A model generated the notes under the pieces. It was not told the DNA's origin. It saw only the letters and a list, made by a program, of their open reading frames with translations, and did not search any database. The position numbers were made by a program, and so were the translations under genes. From an uncultured Aquimarina sp. (GTDB lineage Bacteria > Bacteroidota > Bacteroidia > Flavobacteriales > Flavobacteriaceae), in contig CANMLL010000003.1 of assembly GCA_947498775.1 (NCBI GenBank), positions 1 through 64,000 of the forward strand: a DNA stretch of 64,000 bases, given 5' to 3'. Each line of letters begins with the position of its first letter. Position 1 is the stretch's first letter. Of the stretch, positions 20,506-28,712 are shown one piece after another.

Positions 20506-22959
20506 TTAATTTATAATTAGTTTCTGAGTACTTAGAACATTTCCTTCATCTTCTATCTTCACAAGATAAATTCCTGTTCCGAGACCAAAACTGCGAGTCG
20601 ATATCCTATTATTACCGGAAGAAAGCTTGATTTTTGCTTTTCTTTTTCCTAAAATAGTATAAACAAACGCATTCACTTCTCCTTTAGTAATATTATTAAT
20701 AGAAATAGAGAACGTATCTCTGGCAGGGTTAGGAAATATATTTGAAGAAAACATACCATACTCTTTATCTGTACCTAATACAGGAGTTATAGGTTCACGT
20801 TCAACAATACTTTCGGCAACAGCAGACTGCCCTCCACAAGATCCTTCATAGATCTTCACATTCGAGAATGTAGAATTGTTACCAGATCCAGCATCATTGT
20901 CATTAATGAATACCAATCGATCCATAGCTCCTGTATAGAAACCACCAACGGGTATCACATACGTAGTTGTACCACTTGTGTAATTATCATAATTAGTCAC
21001 TCCGTAGTTTTGGGTACCATGAACCTTGAAATATCTCGTTGGTGTTAAGGTATCATCATCTTCAAATCCAACCCCATGTATCTCTCCCTGACCTGTACTA
21101 CTGAAATCAAACTCGATAACCGTATTTGCAGTCACATTATAGTTAAGTGCAATATATTTCCAGGTATTATTGGTTAATGATAAGGCTTCTCCTCCACTTC
21201 CTATAGAGAAATTACCTGCAGCATCCTGATTAGAGAATGAAGTGATCGTAAAATCATTAAAATTGATGGTGTCGCAAGTAGGTGGTGATGGCGGAGTACC
21301 AGAACCATTTTGAATACTTACATCATCGATTGCAATATCACTTTGCCAGCCGCTGCCACCAGAACCAGTAACTACATTAAATCGTAACTGTACACTAGCT
21401 TCTCCTGCATAGGCAGCAAGATCAATATTGGCAGCATTCCAATTACTTCCTTGCTCTCCCGTTCTACTGAAGACACTAGTCCAACTACCATTATTATTTG
21501 TTCTGGCTTCAACATCAAGGCTATTGATAGCACTTCCTAACATATGATATTGAAAGGTTAGGCTTGGCCTTGTCAAACCGCTGAAGTTTAAACAAGGAGA
21601 GTTTAAGATCGCTCTTTTGTTAGGATATCCTGTTCCATCACCAGAAGCTTCCACATAAATATATGTATTTCCATCTGGCGCACTGCTAGGTCCGGTTCCG
21701 TTTGATGGAGTCCCTCCAGAATTTCTAGTCCAATTAAGATCATCTCCCGACGAAGCCTGAGCCCATTGCCCGAAACTTGATTCGAAACTCTCACTAAATG
21801 GAAAAGAAGACACATCGCCTGCGCAATCTTCACTTGGTGGTGGCGGTGGTGGCGTACCTAGGCCCATCGCATCCCAAAAGGCAGGTATAGTCGCTCGCTC
21901 TCCCGAATTTGAACCACCCGATCCAGAACATCCTCCGTACGCATGCACTCCTACAGCGTTTCCTGTAGCAGCATCAATAATTGGGCTTCCAGAGTTACCT
22001 CCGGTAGTATCTGTTCTATATCTTACAAAAGTGTTATTTGCAGAAGATAATGGTCCTGTATGAATTTGTTGGGTTTGGTTATCGATACCCGTATCCGTAC
22101 CAAATCCGGTTATAGTTATAGTGCTACCTGGATCACTTTGTACCACATTGAATGATTTGCCTTGTGCCTGGATTGGTGTAAGACCCGTTTGAGAATTTGC
22201 ACTTGCGGTAAAAACTCCCCAATCATTTGCCTGACTAGGGCTACCAGGATATGGAGAAACAAAATTACCAATTGGGTATTGATCCTCTGGTCCTGGGTGC
22301 ACAATGCTTCTGTCTGGGTTTGACTTTGGAACATTGAATTCTATAACCTGAGCACTGCTACCCACACAATGCCCCGCAGTTACCAGTTTACCATTGGTTA
22401 TGATCCACCCTGTACACCCGATAGGGACCATTCTTCCGATAGCAGCATCATTCGAATCTACTCTATCATCTACAGATCCACATTGAGATTTTACTGTGGG
22501 GTCTAGTTCCCCAACGCTTAGTTCTCGAATATCAAGTCGAATAGCACTTTCACCTGGAGCAATTGTCAATTTGAGAGTAACTTTATCCCCATTAAAATAT
22601 GCACTAGAATTGCTCCATTTCTTGATCTCCTCTGAAGTTAAGGTCTGAGTAGCGCCATCTAGATCAGAAGTAATAGTTAAGGTACTATGATTACCGAGGT
22701 TAACATTTTCAAAAAATAACCGTAGCCAAGTAGCTCCCATTTCAGAAACCGTTTCGGTAATAACTTGCTGATTACTTTTTGCCTGATTACCTGGAGCCTT
22801 TATGCTCTTGGAGTATTTGGTGGAATGACGAAGTAATTCTTTTGTCTGTGCCTGATTTATTGCTGGACATAACAAAAACGCTGTACAAATGAGTACAGAT
22901 AATCTCTGTATCATACATTTCCCCATAAAATTAGTTGAGTTTGTGTTTTTTAAATTCAT
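20506..22959 (-). CDS. Secreted trypsin-like serine protease with T9SS sorting domain
   Basis: An 817-residue secreted protein. The signal peptide ends near INQAQT; starts at 22926 or 22914 (MGKCMIQRL / MIQRL) would give a more compact one. The protease domain spans about residues 150-365 with the catalytic set His in VTAGHCVG, Asp in NDWGVF and Ser in TGGNSGSPI, as in S1 family glutamyl-endopeptidase-like enzymes. A MAM/CUB-like adhesive domain follows (FPFSESFESSFGQW to DDVSIQNG), then a second beta-sandwich domain. The last 75 residues are a type A T9SS sorting tail (SSNIFPNPARDTFSI to VLSTQKLIIN), so it should cross the outer membrane and be released or anchored at the surface. It is a single gene with its own terminator. 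Confidence 0.9.
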   Translation of the reverse strand: MNLKNTNSTNFMGKCMIQRLSVLICTAFLLCPAINQAQTKELLRHSTKYSKSIKAPGNQAKSNQQVITETVSEMGATWLRLFFENVNLGNHSTLTITSDLDGATQTLTSEEIKKWSNSSAYFNGDKVTLKLTIAPGESAIRLDIRELSVGELDPTVKSQCGSVDDRVDSNDAAIGRMVPIGCTGWIITNGKLVTAGHCVGSSAQVIEFNVPKSNPDRSIVHPGPEDQYPIGNFVSPYPGSPSQANDWGVFTASANSQTGLTPIQAQGKSFNVVQSDPGSTITITGFGTDTGIDNQTQQIHTGPLSSANNTFVRYRTDTTGGNSGSPIIDAATGNAVGVHAYGGCSGSGGSNSGERATIPAFWDAMGLGTPPPPPPSEDCAGDVSSFPFSESFESSFGQWAQASSGDDLNWTRNSGGTPSNGTGPSSAPDGNTYIYVEASGDGTGYPNKRAILNSPCLNFSGLTRPSLTFQYHMLGSAINSLDVEARTNNNGSWTSVFSRTGEQGSNWNAANIDLAAYAGEASVQLRFNVVTGSGGSGWQSDIAIDDVSIQNGSGTPPSPPTCDTINFNDFTITSFSNQDAAGNFSIGSGGEALSLTNNTWKYIALNYNVTANTVIEFDFSSTGQGEIHGVGFEDDDTLTPTRYFKVHGTQNYGVTNYDNYTSGTTTYVIPVGGFYTGAMDRLVFINDNDAGSGNNSTFSNVKIYEGSCGGQSAVAESIVEREPITPVLGTDKEYGMFSSNIFPNPARDTFSISINNITKGEVNAFVYTILGKRKAKIKLSSGNNRISTRSFGLGTGIYLVKIEDEGNVLSTQKLIIN

Positions 22960-23267
22960 AAGAGTAAAAATTAATTAGTATTGGTTAGACATTAAATTTA
23001 GTATACATAAAAATTTGCTGTCGCTATAAGCACAACAAAACAGTCTTCCAATATTTCCGTGATTAAGTAGTTTACTTAACTCGGAATCCAATTTTTATCC
23101 TAATTCTTTTTTTCCACGAGGAAAAGAGGTAGATACTACAGAAGTATTTTAACTTCTTCCATGCACAAGATAAAAAAAAGAAAAACAACTCCTCAAAAAA
23201 AAGTTTAACAATGCGTATTTAAAGTGAGTATATTAATCTCTATTTTTGCCACTCAGTAAGAAAGATT
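22960..23267. other. Divergent intergenic region, protease / mnmE
   Basis: 308 bases without a coding frame. TATTTTTG at 23241-23248 fits the TAnnTTTG -7 element for mnmE, 20 bases upstream of its start, but I see no TTG at the right distance. Nothing else is recognisable. Confidence 0.35.
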
Positions 23268-24659
23268 ATGATTCCACAAGATACTATAGTAGCCTTAGCC
23301 ACCCCATCAGGAGCAGGCGCCATCGCAGTGATTCGTGTGTCGGGAAAGGATGCAATTGCAATATGCTCTCCCTTATTTAGATCGGTAAGTGGAAAGGAGC
23401 TTGACAAACAAAAAAGTCATACCATACATCTTGGGCACATTGTAGATGAAGAACGAGTATTGGATGAAGTGCTAATATCTATTTTTAAAGGAACCAATTC
23501 ATATACCGGAGAACCAACTATAGAGATTTCTTGCCATGGTTCTATCTATATTCAACAAGAAATTATTCAACTTTTACTTCGTAAAGGATGTCGCATGGCC
23601 GATGCCGGTGAGTTTACATTACGTGCTTTTCTAAATGGGAAATTGGACCTTTCGCAAGCAGAAGCCGTGGCAGATTTGATTGCATCAGATTCTGAAGCTT
23701 CTCATCAAATTGCCATCCAGCAAATGCGTGGTGGGTTTTCTAATGAAATCAAAAAGTTAAGAGACGAGCTGCTTAATTTTGCTTCTCTTATAGAATTAGA
23801 ACTTGATTTTGCTGAAGAAGATGTCGAGTTTGCAGATCGGACACAATTCAAAGATCTAGTTTCAAGAATCACCAAAGTATTAAAACGCCTTATTGATTCT
23901 TTTGCTGTTGGAAATGTGATCAAAAATGGAATCCCCGTAGCGATTGTTGGCGAACCCAATGTTGGAAAATCAACATTGCTCAACGCACTGCTTAACGAAG
24001 AAAGAGCTATAGTTTCTGAGATAGCCGGAACTACTCGTGATACGATTGAAGATGAAATTAACATCGGCGGAATCGGTTTCCGGTTTATAGATACCGCAGG
24101 AATACGAGACACAAAAGATGTTGTTGAAAGCATTGGTATACAAAAAACTTTTGAAAAAATTGAACAAGCACAAGTTGTTATCTATTTGGTTGATAGTTCA
24201 CTGTTGACCGTTGATGGTATCTCAGATCTAAAAACTGAAGTTGGAAAAATCAAAAACAAATATCCTCAAAAACCATTGATCATTGTTGCCAATAAAGTAG
24301 ATATGTTACAAAAAGATAAAGCCGAAAATCTGACTTCAGAAATCGACAACATTCATTTACTTTCTGCAAAAACCGGTTTGGGTGTTGAAGCGTTACAAAA
24401 CAAACTTCTGGAATTTGTAAATACCGGTGCATTGCGCAATAATGAAACGATTGTTACTAATACACGTCACTATGATGCGTTATTAAAGGCTCTGAAAGAA
24501 ATTCAAAAAGTACAATACGGGCTAGACACAGGTCTTTCAGGAGATCTAATGGCTATTGATATCCGCCAGGCGTTGTATCACTTTGGTGAGATTACAGGAG
24601 AAATTTCTAGTGATGATTTGCTTGGTAATATCTTTGCTAATTTTTGTATTGGGAAATAG
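23268..24659 (+). CDS. mnmE: tRNA modification GTPase MnmE
   Basis: A 463-residue protein of normal length. Together with MnmG it forms the cmnm5/nm5 modification on wobble uridine of several tRNAs. The N-terminal tetrahydrofolate-binding domain starts with IVALATPSGAGAIAVIRVSG. The G-domain, inserted in the helical domain, has GEPNVGKST (from about residue 227), the switch I GTTRDT, DTAGIRD and NKVD. The protein ends with the family-defining FCIGK tail that carries the catalytic cysteine. The last codons and stop are part of a 55-bp direct repeat (24644-24698), which marks this 3' end as an attachment-site-like position. Confidence 0.98.
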   Translation: MIPQDTIVALATPSGAGAIAVIRVSGKDAIAICSPLFRSVSGKELDKQKSHTIHLGHIVDEERVLDEVLISIFKGTNSYTGEPTIEISCHGSIYIQQEIIQLLLRKGCRMADAGEFTLRAFLNGKLDLSQAEAVADLIASDSEASHQIAIQQMRGGFSNEIKKLRDELLNFASLIELELDFAEEDVEFADRTQFKDLVSRITKVLKRLIDSFAVGNVIKNGIPVAIVGEPNVGKSTLLNALLNEERAIVSEIAGTTRDTIEDEINIGGIGFRFIDTAGIRDTKDVVESIGIQKTFEKIEQAQVVIYLVDSSLLTVDGISDLKTEVGKIKNKYPQKPLIIVANKVDMLQKDKAENLTSEIDNIHLLSAKTGLGVEALQNKLLEFVNTGALRNNETIVTNTRHYDALLKALKEIQKVQYGLDTGLSGDLMAIDIRQALYHFGEITGEISSDDLLGNIFANFCIGK

Positions 24660-24698
24660 CTTTTCTTTCCTTTAGTATACTTTTAGTTTCCTTTGTTA
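24644..24698 (+). repeat. Left copy of 55-bp direct repeat (attachment-site-like, mnmE 3' end)
   Basis: Starts TTGTATTGGGAAATAG, which covers the last codons and stop of mnmE, and continues 39 bases downstream to CCTTTGTTA. It matches 27280-27334 at 52 of 55 positions. The 3' end of mnmE/trmE is a known integration site (SGI1-type islands), so this is read as the left attachment site of an island. Confidence 0.7.
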
Positions 24699-24837
24699 GA
24701 CGTTGTGCTAAAAACTAGAGTTGTTTTTCATTTGTAGTTGCTTATAGTCCGTCTTTTCTTTCTTTTAATTGACCTCACAATACCGTTAAATTTTATAGTA
24801 ATTTGTATTTTTATTGCACAATTACTTTCAGAAGAAA

Positions 24838-25011
24838 ATGGATATCAGTCTAACTACCAAAGAACAAATTAATTTGTTTCGGTCTATATTTAAAGGGCGC
24901 GAAGATATTTTTGCAAAAAGATGGGAAAAAGGAAGTAAAAACGGTTATATGCCTGCCTATTTCTATGATCCTTATCGATATAAGGCTCATCAAAGGTATT
25001 TTTCTATATAA
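24838..25011 (+). pseudogene. Truncated TOTE conflict-system primase-type protein, N-terminal fragment
   Basis: From the ATG at 24838 the frame codes for 57 residues. They include NLFRSIFKGREDIFAKRWE and the motif GYMPAYFYDPYRYKAH. This is the start of the large primase/helicase proteins of TOTE conflict systems in Bacteroidota, where LF..LF.GRE.V...RWE and GY.PAY.YDPY..K.HK are followed by the primase domain. Here the similarity stops after KAH and the frame ends seven residues later, so over 90 percent of the gene is missing. A TTG at 24814 in the same frame is a less likely start. No rest of the gene is seen downstream. Confidence 0.6.
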
Positions 25012-25078
25012 TCTAGGCCTAAAAACCTGGTTTTACTAACTTTAAATTATTAAGTAAAAAACCCTAAAAAACAATCTA

Positions 25079-25867
25079 GTGCCATACGTTTCATCAATTA
25101 GTATTAATACTGAAAGAAGCCATCCATATCCTTTCGATATTCATGCGATAAAGCATGCAAAGGATATCGATTTATCCAATCCTATTACATTTATAATCGG
25201 TGAAAACGGAACCGGAAAATCAACTTTACTAGAAAGTATTGCATATAGATTACAATTACCACACATAGACGGCCATACCTATGAGAAAAAATGCTTTGAT
25301 GCTGCAAGAAGATTAACACCTTTTCTAGAAATGAATTGGGCTATACAACGAGCTAATGGTTTTTTCTTTAGAGCGGAAGATTTTGGAGATTACCTTAATA
25401 GTGTTCATAGGCAGGATGTTAATTTGCACAATCAGATGTTAGAGTTACAAGATGAAATTCCTCAAAACATTATTCAAGAAATGAAAGATAATGCCAATTA
25501 TCAGTTACGTCGAGTGCGAAAGGATTATGGACAAGAACTAGATGCTTTTTCGCATGGCGAAGCGTACATGCATATTATGCAAGAAATGGTAACTAGTCCA
25601 GGGATTTATTTGCTTGATGAGCCAGAAGCATCCTTATCTCCAGCAAAACAATTAACCTTTATTTATTTTTCACAAAGTCATTTAGAGCAATACATGTCAC
25701 AATTTATAATAGCAACGCATTCTCCAATGCTAATGGCTTATCCAAATGCATGTATTTATGAAATTACAGAGACAGAAATGAAGAAAACAGCTGTAGAAGA
25801 CACAGATCATTACTCCATTACAAAAACTTTCTTAAACAACCCAAAAGCGTTTTTGAGGCATTTTTAA
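25079..25867 (+). CDS. AAA/ABC-type ATPase (COG3910-like)
   Basis: A 262-residue cytoplasmic protein starting at a GTG. It resembles the small predicted ATPases of COG3910, which have an ABC/SMC-type nucleotide-binding fold. The Walker A motif GENGTGKST is at about residues 40-48. An ABC-signature-like FSHGEAYMH, the Walker B GIYLLDEPEASLSP and an H-loop-type IATHSPML follow in the right order. There is no partner domain or membrane span. These proteins are often found alone or in accessory regions and their function is not established. It sits inside the island, downstream of the TOTE fragment. Confidence 0.85.
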   Translation: MPYVSSISINTERSHPYPFDIHAIKHAKDIDLSNPITFIIGENGTGKSTLLESIAYRLQLPHIDGHTYEKKCFDAARRLTPFLEMNWAIQRANGFFFRAEDFGDYLNSVHRQDVNLHNQMLELQDEIPQNIIQEMKDNANYQLRRVRKDYGQELDAFSHGEAYMHIMQEMVTSPGIYLLDEPEASLSPAKQLTFIYFSQSHLEQYMSQFIIATHSPMLMAYPNACIYEITETEMKKTAVEDTDHYSITKTFLNNPKAFLRHF

Positions 25868-25947
25868 TTTTTAAGTTGAATTTATTATGATTTGGCTTAA
25901 TAATTGCTATAGTCAAATAAAAAATATTAAGTATCTTTGTATTAGCA

Positions 25948-26287
25948 ATGAAACGAGTAGCAAAGAACATATCAAGTAAAAAGAGGTTAGGTAGCAAAAG
26001 TCTATCCCAACTATTCCCTGCTGTTATGTTTTGGGATGTTAATATGGATATGCTTTCTCTAAATTATAGATAAAGACTTTATTATCCCTCGTGTTTTAGG
26101 TAGATTTATGGATAATAACGAATACCTAGATAATCTTGAAGCTATCTATTCTATTGACGAAATAAAAAGCTTTGCTATTAATAGTAATGAAATATTCGGA
26201 AACGAAATTATAGAACACTTAGCAAAACGATACCACTTTAGCCCTTTTGACTTCAAAAAATATATAGACTTCTCTCAATATGCTTAA
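25948..26287 (+). pseudogene. Frameshifted DUF6922-like protein
   Basis: From an ATG at 25948 the frame reads SLSQLFPAVMFWDVNMDMLSLNYR and then hits a stop. Shifting by one base near 26070 restores a continuous protein, DKDFIIPRVLGRF through SIDEIKSFAINSNEI to FDFKKYIDFSQYA, with stop at 26285-26287. Together they give about 112 residues of the type LFWDV..L....D..FII.RVL, which I associate with DUF6922, a small family often linked to antitoxin or nucleotidyltransferase-like genes. A single inserted A (TAT-A-GAT) explains the break. A sequencing error would look the same. Confidence 0.6.
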
Positions 26288-26368
26288 AGAAGGGGTAAGT
26301 GCCATAATTTTGGTGTTAAGATTATTAGTTTATTGAATAATATTCCTTTTCCCTTTCGAGTTACAAAG

Positions 26369-26725
26369 CTAATATTCTTTTATAAGAATATCTGCAGGGA
26401 TATGTAAAGCTCGATTAATAGCTCTAATGTGGTTTAAGGCCAATTTTCGTTTGCCTCTAAATATTTCTGATACCCTAGAACGACTTTTTATAATTTTTCC
26501 TAAATCATCATCGGTTAAATTATTCTGTTCCATCATAAATTTAATAGCATCAATTGGGTGTGATTCTGGAATAGGAAATTGTTCTTCCTCGTATTTTTCT
26601 AATACTAAAGCCAGTAAGTCCAGTTCTTCAAATTCCTTTGTACCTTCTTTAGCATCCAGTATCTTACGCATTCTTTTCAAATACTTATTATATTGTTCTT
26701 CTGTTTTAATTATACCAATTTTCAT
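26369..26725 (-). CDS. higA: HigA-type antitoxin, XRE helix-turn-helix
   Basis: A 118-residue protein of the COG5499/HigA type. The first 60 residues form an acidic helical region with KIGIIKTEEQYNKYLKRM, typical of this antitoxin group. The C-terminal half is an XRE helix-turn-helix (LTDDDLGKIIKSRSRVSEIFRGKRKLALNHIRAIN). It follows the HigB toxin gene by 38 bases on the same strand, which is the toxin-first order usual for higBA. It should neutralise the toxin and repress the operon. Confidence 0.9.
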   Translation of the reverse strand: MKIGIIKTEEQYNKYLKRMRKILDAKEGTKEFEELDLLALVLEKYEEEQFPIPESHPIDAIKFMMEQNNLTDDDLGKIIKSRSRVSEIFRGKRKLALNHIRAINRALHIPADILIKEY

Positions 26726-26763
26726 TTTACAATTTTTTAAATTTCACACAATAGTTTTATAAG

Positions 26764-27057
26764 CTATAAGTCGCTAATATCTAATTTATCATATTCTTTA
26801 TGTGTTCCGATAAAAAGGATAAAAGCTATATGTTTATCATATCTAAACTGTACAATTAGTCTATAATCGTTTCTGCAGATATTAAAAACAATCTTTCCAT
26901 CTCCAATCGTATCTGCAGTATTAAAAACATCTATGATTTCATTTGAATTAGCGAATTCATTTTTATCTATTATATCATACCAAACTCTTAATTGCTTTTC
27001 AGATTTTGGGTATTTCTTCCAAAATGATACTAATGTTCCTCTAGAAAATATTCTCAT
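26764..27057 (-). CDS. higB: HigB-type mRNA interferase toxin
   Basis: A 97-residue RelE/HigB-fold toxin. Motifs include the N-terminal MRIFSRGTLVSFWKKYP, a central NTADTIGDGKIVFNICRNDYRLIVQF and a C-terminal FIGTHKEYDKLD. These are characteristic of the HigB family that cuts mRNA on the ribosome. It lies directly upstream of the higA-type antitoxin gene. No truncation is seen, so the module may be active and may be what keeps the island in place. Confidence 0.9.
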   Translation of the reverse strand: MRIFSRGTLVSFWKKYPKSEKQLRVWYDIIDKNEFANSNEIIDVFNTADTIGDGKIVFNICRNDYRLIVQFRYDKHIAFILFIGTHKEYDKLDISDL

Positions 27058-27279
27058 TATTTATTGCTTTCTTTTTCAAAGATAGTATATTTTCCCAAAA
27101 CGGGAAAATAATAAATGTTAAATTCCCCAAAAAGAGAAATACTCTTACCTTTATACCATAGATTAATTCATGATTAGCTTATTATGGTAAACAAAACCCT
27201 ACCAAAAGAAAACAAAAGCTCCCACCGCGAGTACACCTCCTACCCTTCTATCCCTTTATTTACAATGGTTTGATACATA

Positions 27280-27334
27280 TTGTATTGGGAAATAGATTTT
27301 CTTTCCTTTAGTATGCCTTTAGTTTCCTTTGTTA
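27280..27334 (+). repeat. Right copy of 55-bp direct repeat (attachment-site-like)
   Basis: 52 of 55 bases match 24644-24698, including TTGTATTGGGAAATAG, the mnmE tail with stop codon, although no mnmE gene lies upstream of this copy. Differences are a C/A after the stop and two changes in the AGTATAC/AGTATGC stretch. Confidence 0.7.
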
Positions 27335-27435
27335 AAAAAGGTTGCCTCAGTGGTTATATTAAGATTTTTTTGAAACTGATTTTTAGGTAAATTTAGCATC
27401 ATTTTTTTGGCAGCTTTCAACCTAGGAAAATAAAA

Positions 27436-27475
27436 AAAATCAGTAAATTTAAAATATTTTAAATTTACTGATTTT
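27436..27475 (-). terminator. Perfect 40-bp palindrome, likely terminator
   Basis: AAAATCAGTAAATTTAAAAT (27436-27455) is followed directly by its exact complement to 27475. It lies 22 bases past the stop of the lipoprotein gene and is flanked by A/T runs. The stem is long but AT-rich with no unpaired loop base, so it may also be a cruciform-prone site. Confidence 0.6.
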
Positions 27476-27497
27476 AAACAACTACATCTATTCTGTT

Positions 27498-28007
27498 TTA
27501 CTTTTGATCTGAAGCGTCTTCTTTAGCTTTCTCTTTATCTTCTTTCATCATTTTTTGATCTTCTTCAGTAATACCTTTATGCTCAGATGAAATTTGTTGA
27601 TGTTCTTTTTCCATATTTTCATGTTCAGCTTTCATAGCTTCGTGTTCTGAAGTCATTTGTTCTAGGGTAATCTCTCCCGAAGCATGTTTTGTTTCTAATT
27701 CAGCATGTTTTTCTATTAATGTTTTGTGGGCCGAGATAAGTTCACCGTGTTTGGCTAATAAAGCTGTATGATTCTTTTCGGTCACCACATGAATAGAATC
27801 ATTTTCAATGGATTTATGAGCATCTACCATTTGTTGATGATCATCTTTCATGGTATTGTGTTCTGCTTCCATTGCATTATGAGATGATTCCATTTGGGAA
27901 TGTTCTGCTACCATAGCCTTGTGTTCTGGTGTTTCAGCTGGATTCTGTTTACAAGAAACAAAGAAAAAAGCCACAGCAATTACGGTCAATTTACAAAGTG
28001 TTTTCAT
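27498..28007 (-). CDS. Lipoprotein with His/Met heptad coiled coil
   Basis: A 169-residue predicted lipoprotein; the signal peptide ends in FFFVSCKQ, with the lipidated cysteine at about residue 19. The rest is one long helix with a strict seven-residue period: EHSQMES, SHNAMEA, EHNTMKD, DHQQMVD and later EHEAMKA, EHENMEK, EHQQISS. Histidine recurs at the same heptad position about thirteen times, often with methionine three residues later. This would make a coiled coil with a His/Met stripe in the periplasm. It is divergent from a Fur-family regulator gene. Metal binding is an inference from the stripe and neighbour; a structural Lpp-like role is the alternative. Confidence 0.75.
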   Translation of the reverse strand: MKTLCKLTVIAVAFFFVSCKQNPAETPEHKAMVAEHSQMESSHNAMEAEHNTMKDDHQQMVDAHKSIENDSIHVVTEKNHTALLAKHGELISAHKTLIEKHAELETKHASGEITLEQMTSEHEAMKAEHENMEKEHQQISSEHKGITEEDQKMMKEDKEKAKEDASDQK

Positions 28008-28253
28008 GATTTATGGTTAATGAGTTTATAATTCAAGTTTATATACAACTAATTTTTTTATAAATTATTTTCTAAGTTGTTTTGAAAATTATAACAAAAA
28101 ACAAACGATTCCTAATTATATAGTAGAAGTACATCATATACATAATCAAAAATGAGGTATTAAATTATAAACCGTGTTAATTTATGTAAAAAGTATGCTT
28201 ATGGTAAAAAATCATTAATTTCGATAACCTTAAAAAGTTTGAATACTTAGATC

Positions 28254-28640
28254 ATGGAAATTAAAAAAAGTAGGAATACCGAAAAGCAAAATCTTGTCAA
28301 GGAAATTCTATCTAAAAGTGAGCATACCATGTCTGCTGAAGACATTATGGCTGCCATGCCCATAAAAGTAAACAAAACTACCATTTACAGGATATTGGAT
28401 CGCTTTGCAGAAAAAGGGGATGTACATTTTGTTACTGGCAAAAATGGGAAAGCTTACTATGCGCTTTGTAATAACTGCGGGGTATCACATAAAATTCATA
28501 ATCATATTCATTTTGAGTGCCAAGTATGCAAAGAAGTTACTTGTCAACCAAACACCTTGCACATCCCAAATTTAGAAGGTTTTACCATACAAGAAACTCA
28601 ATTTTTAGTTATAGGTATTTGTAATAAGTGCAAAAAATAA
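28254..28640 (+). CDS. Fur-family transcriptional regulator (possibly Zur)
   Basis: A 128-residue Fur-family repressor. The winged helix has MSAEDIMAAMPIKVNKTTIYRILDRFAEKG. The C-terminal dimerisation domain carries histidines in HKIHNHIHFEC and the two structural CxxC pairs, CQVC and CNKC. Which metal it senses cannot be read directly. The neighbouring zrm-like ABC operon and merC/folE pair 6 kb away would suit a zinc-responsive (Zur) role, but Fur or PerR are possible. The gene has an imperfect hairpin downstream and is divergent from the His/Met lipoprotein. Confidence 0.88.
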   Translation: MEIKKSRNTEKQNLVKEILSKSEHTMSAEDIMAAMPIKVNKTTIYRILDRFAEKGDVHFVTGKNGKAYYALCNNCGVSHKIHNHIHFECQVCKEVTCQPNTLHIPNLEGFTIQETQFLVIGICNKCKK

Positions 28641-28642
28641 GA

Positions 28643-28672
28643 GAAACCACCTGTTCTCCAACAAGTGGTTTC
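28643..28672 (+). terminator. Hairpin downstream of Fur-family gene
   Basis: GAAACCACCTGTT - CTCC - AACAAGTGGTTTC forms a 13-bp stem with one G-T pair just after the stop codon. There is no strong T-run, so termination efficiency is uncertain. Confidence 0.6.
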
Positions 28673-28712
28673 ATAACTACACGCTCCCAACGTAAGTAAA
28701 ATGATATCTCTT

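Larger units (their letters stand above)
24699..27279. mobile_element. Decayed accessory island between mnmE 3'-end repeats
   Basis: The 2.6 kb between the two copies of the 55-bp repeat contain only accessory or broken genes: a truncated TOTE-type primase, a lone ATPase, a frameshifted DUF6922-like gene and a HigBA toxin-antitoxin pair. No integrase or excisionase gene is left. It is best read as the eroded remains of an integrated element; a simple segmental duplication of the mnmE end is the alternative. Confidence 0.55.

Noticed and set aside
27184..27273. 29-codon plus-strand frame just left of the right 55-bp repeat
   Set aside because: Too short and without known features; could be the start of a lost island gene, but nothing supports it.
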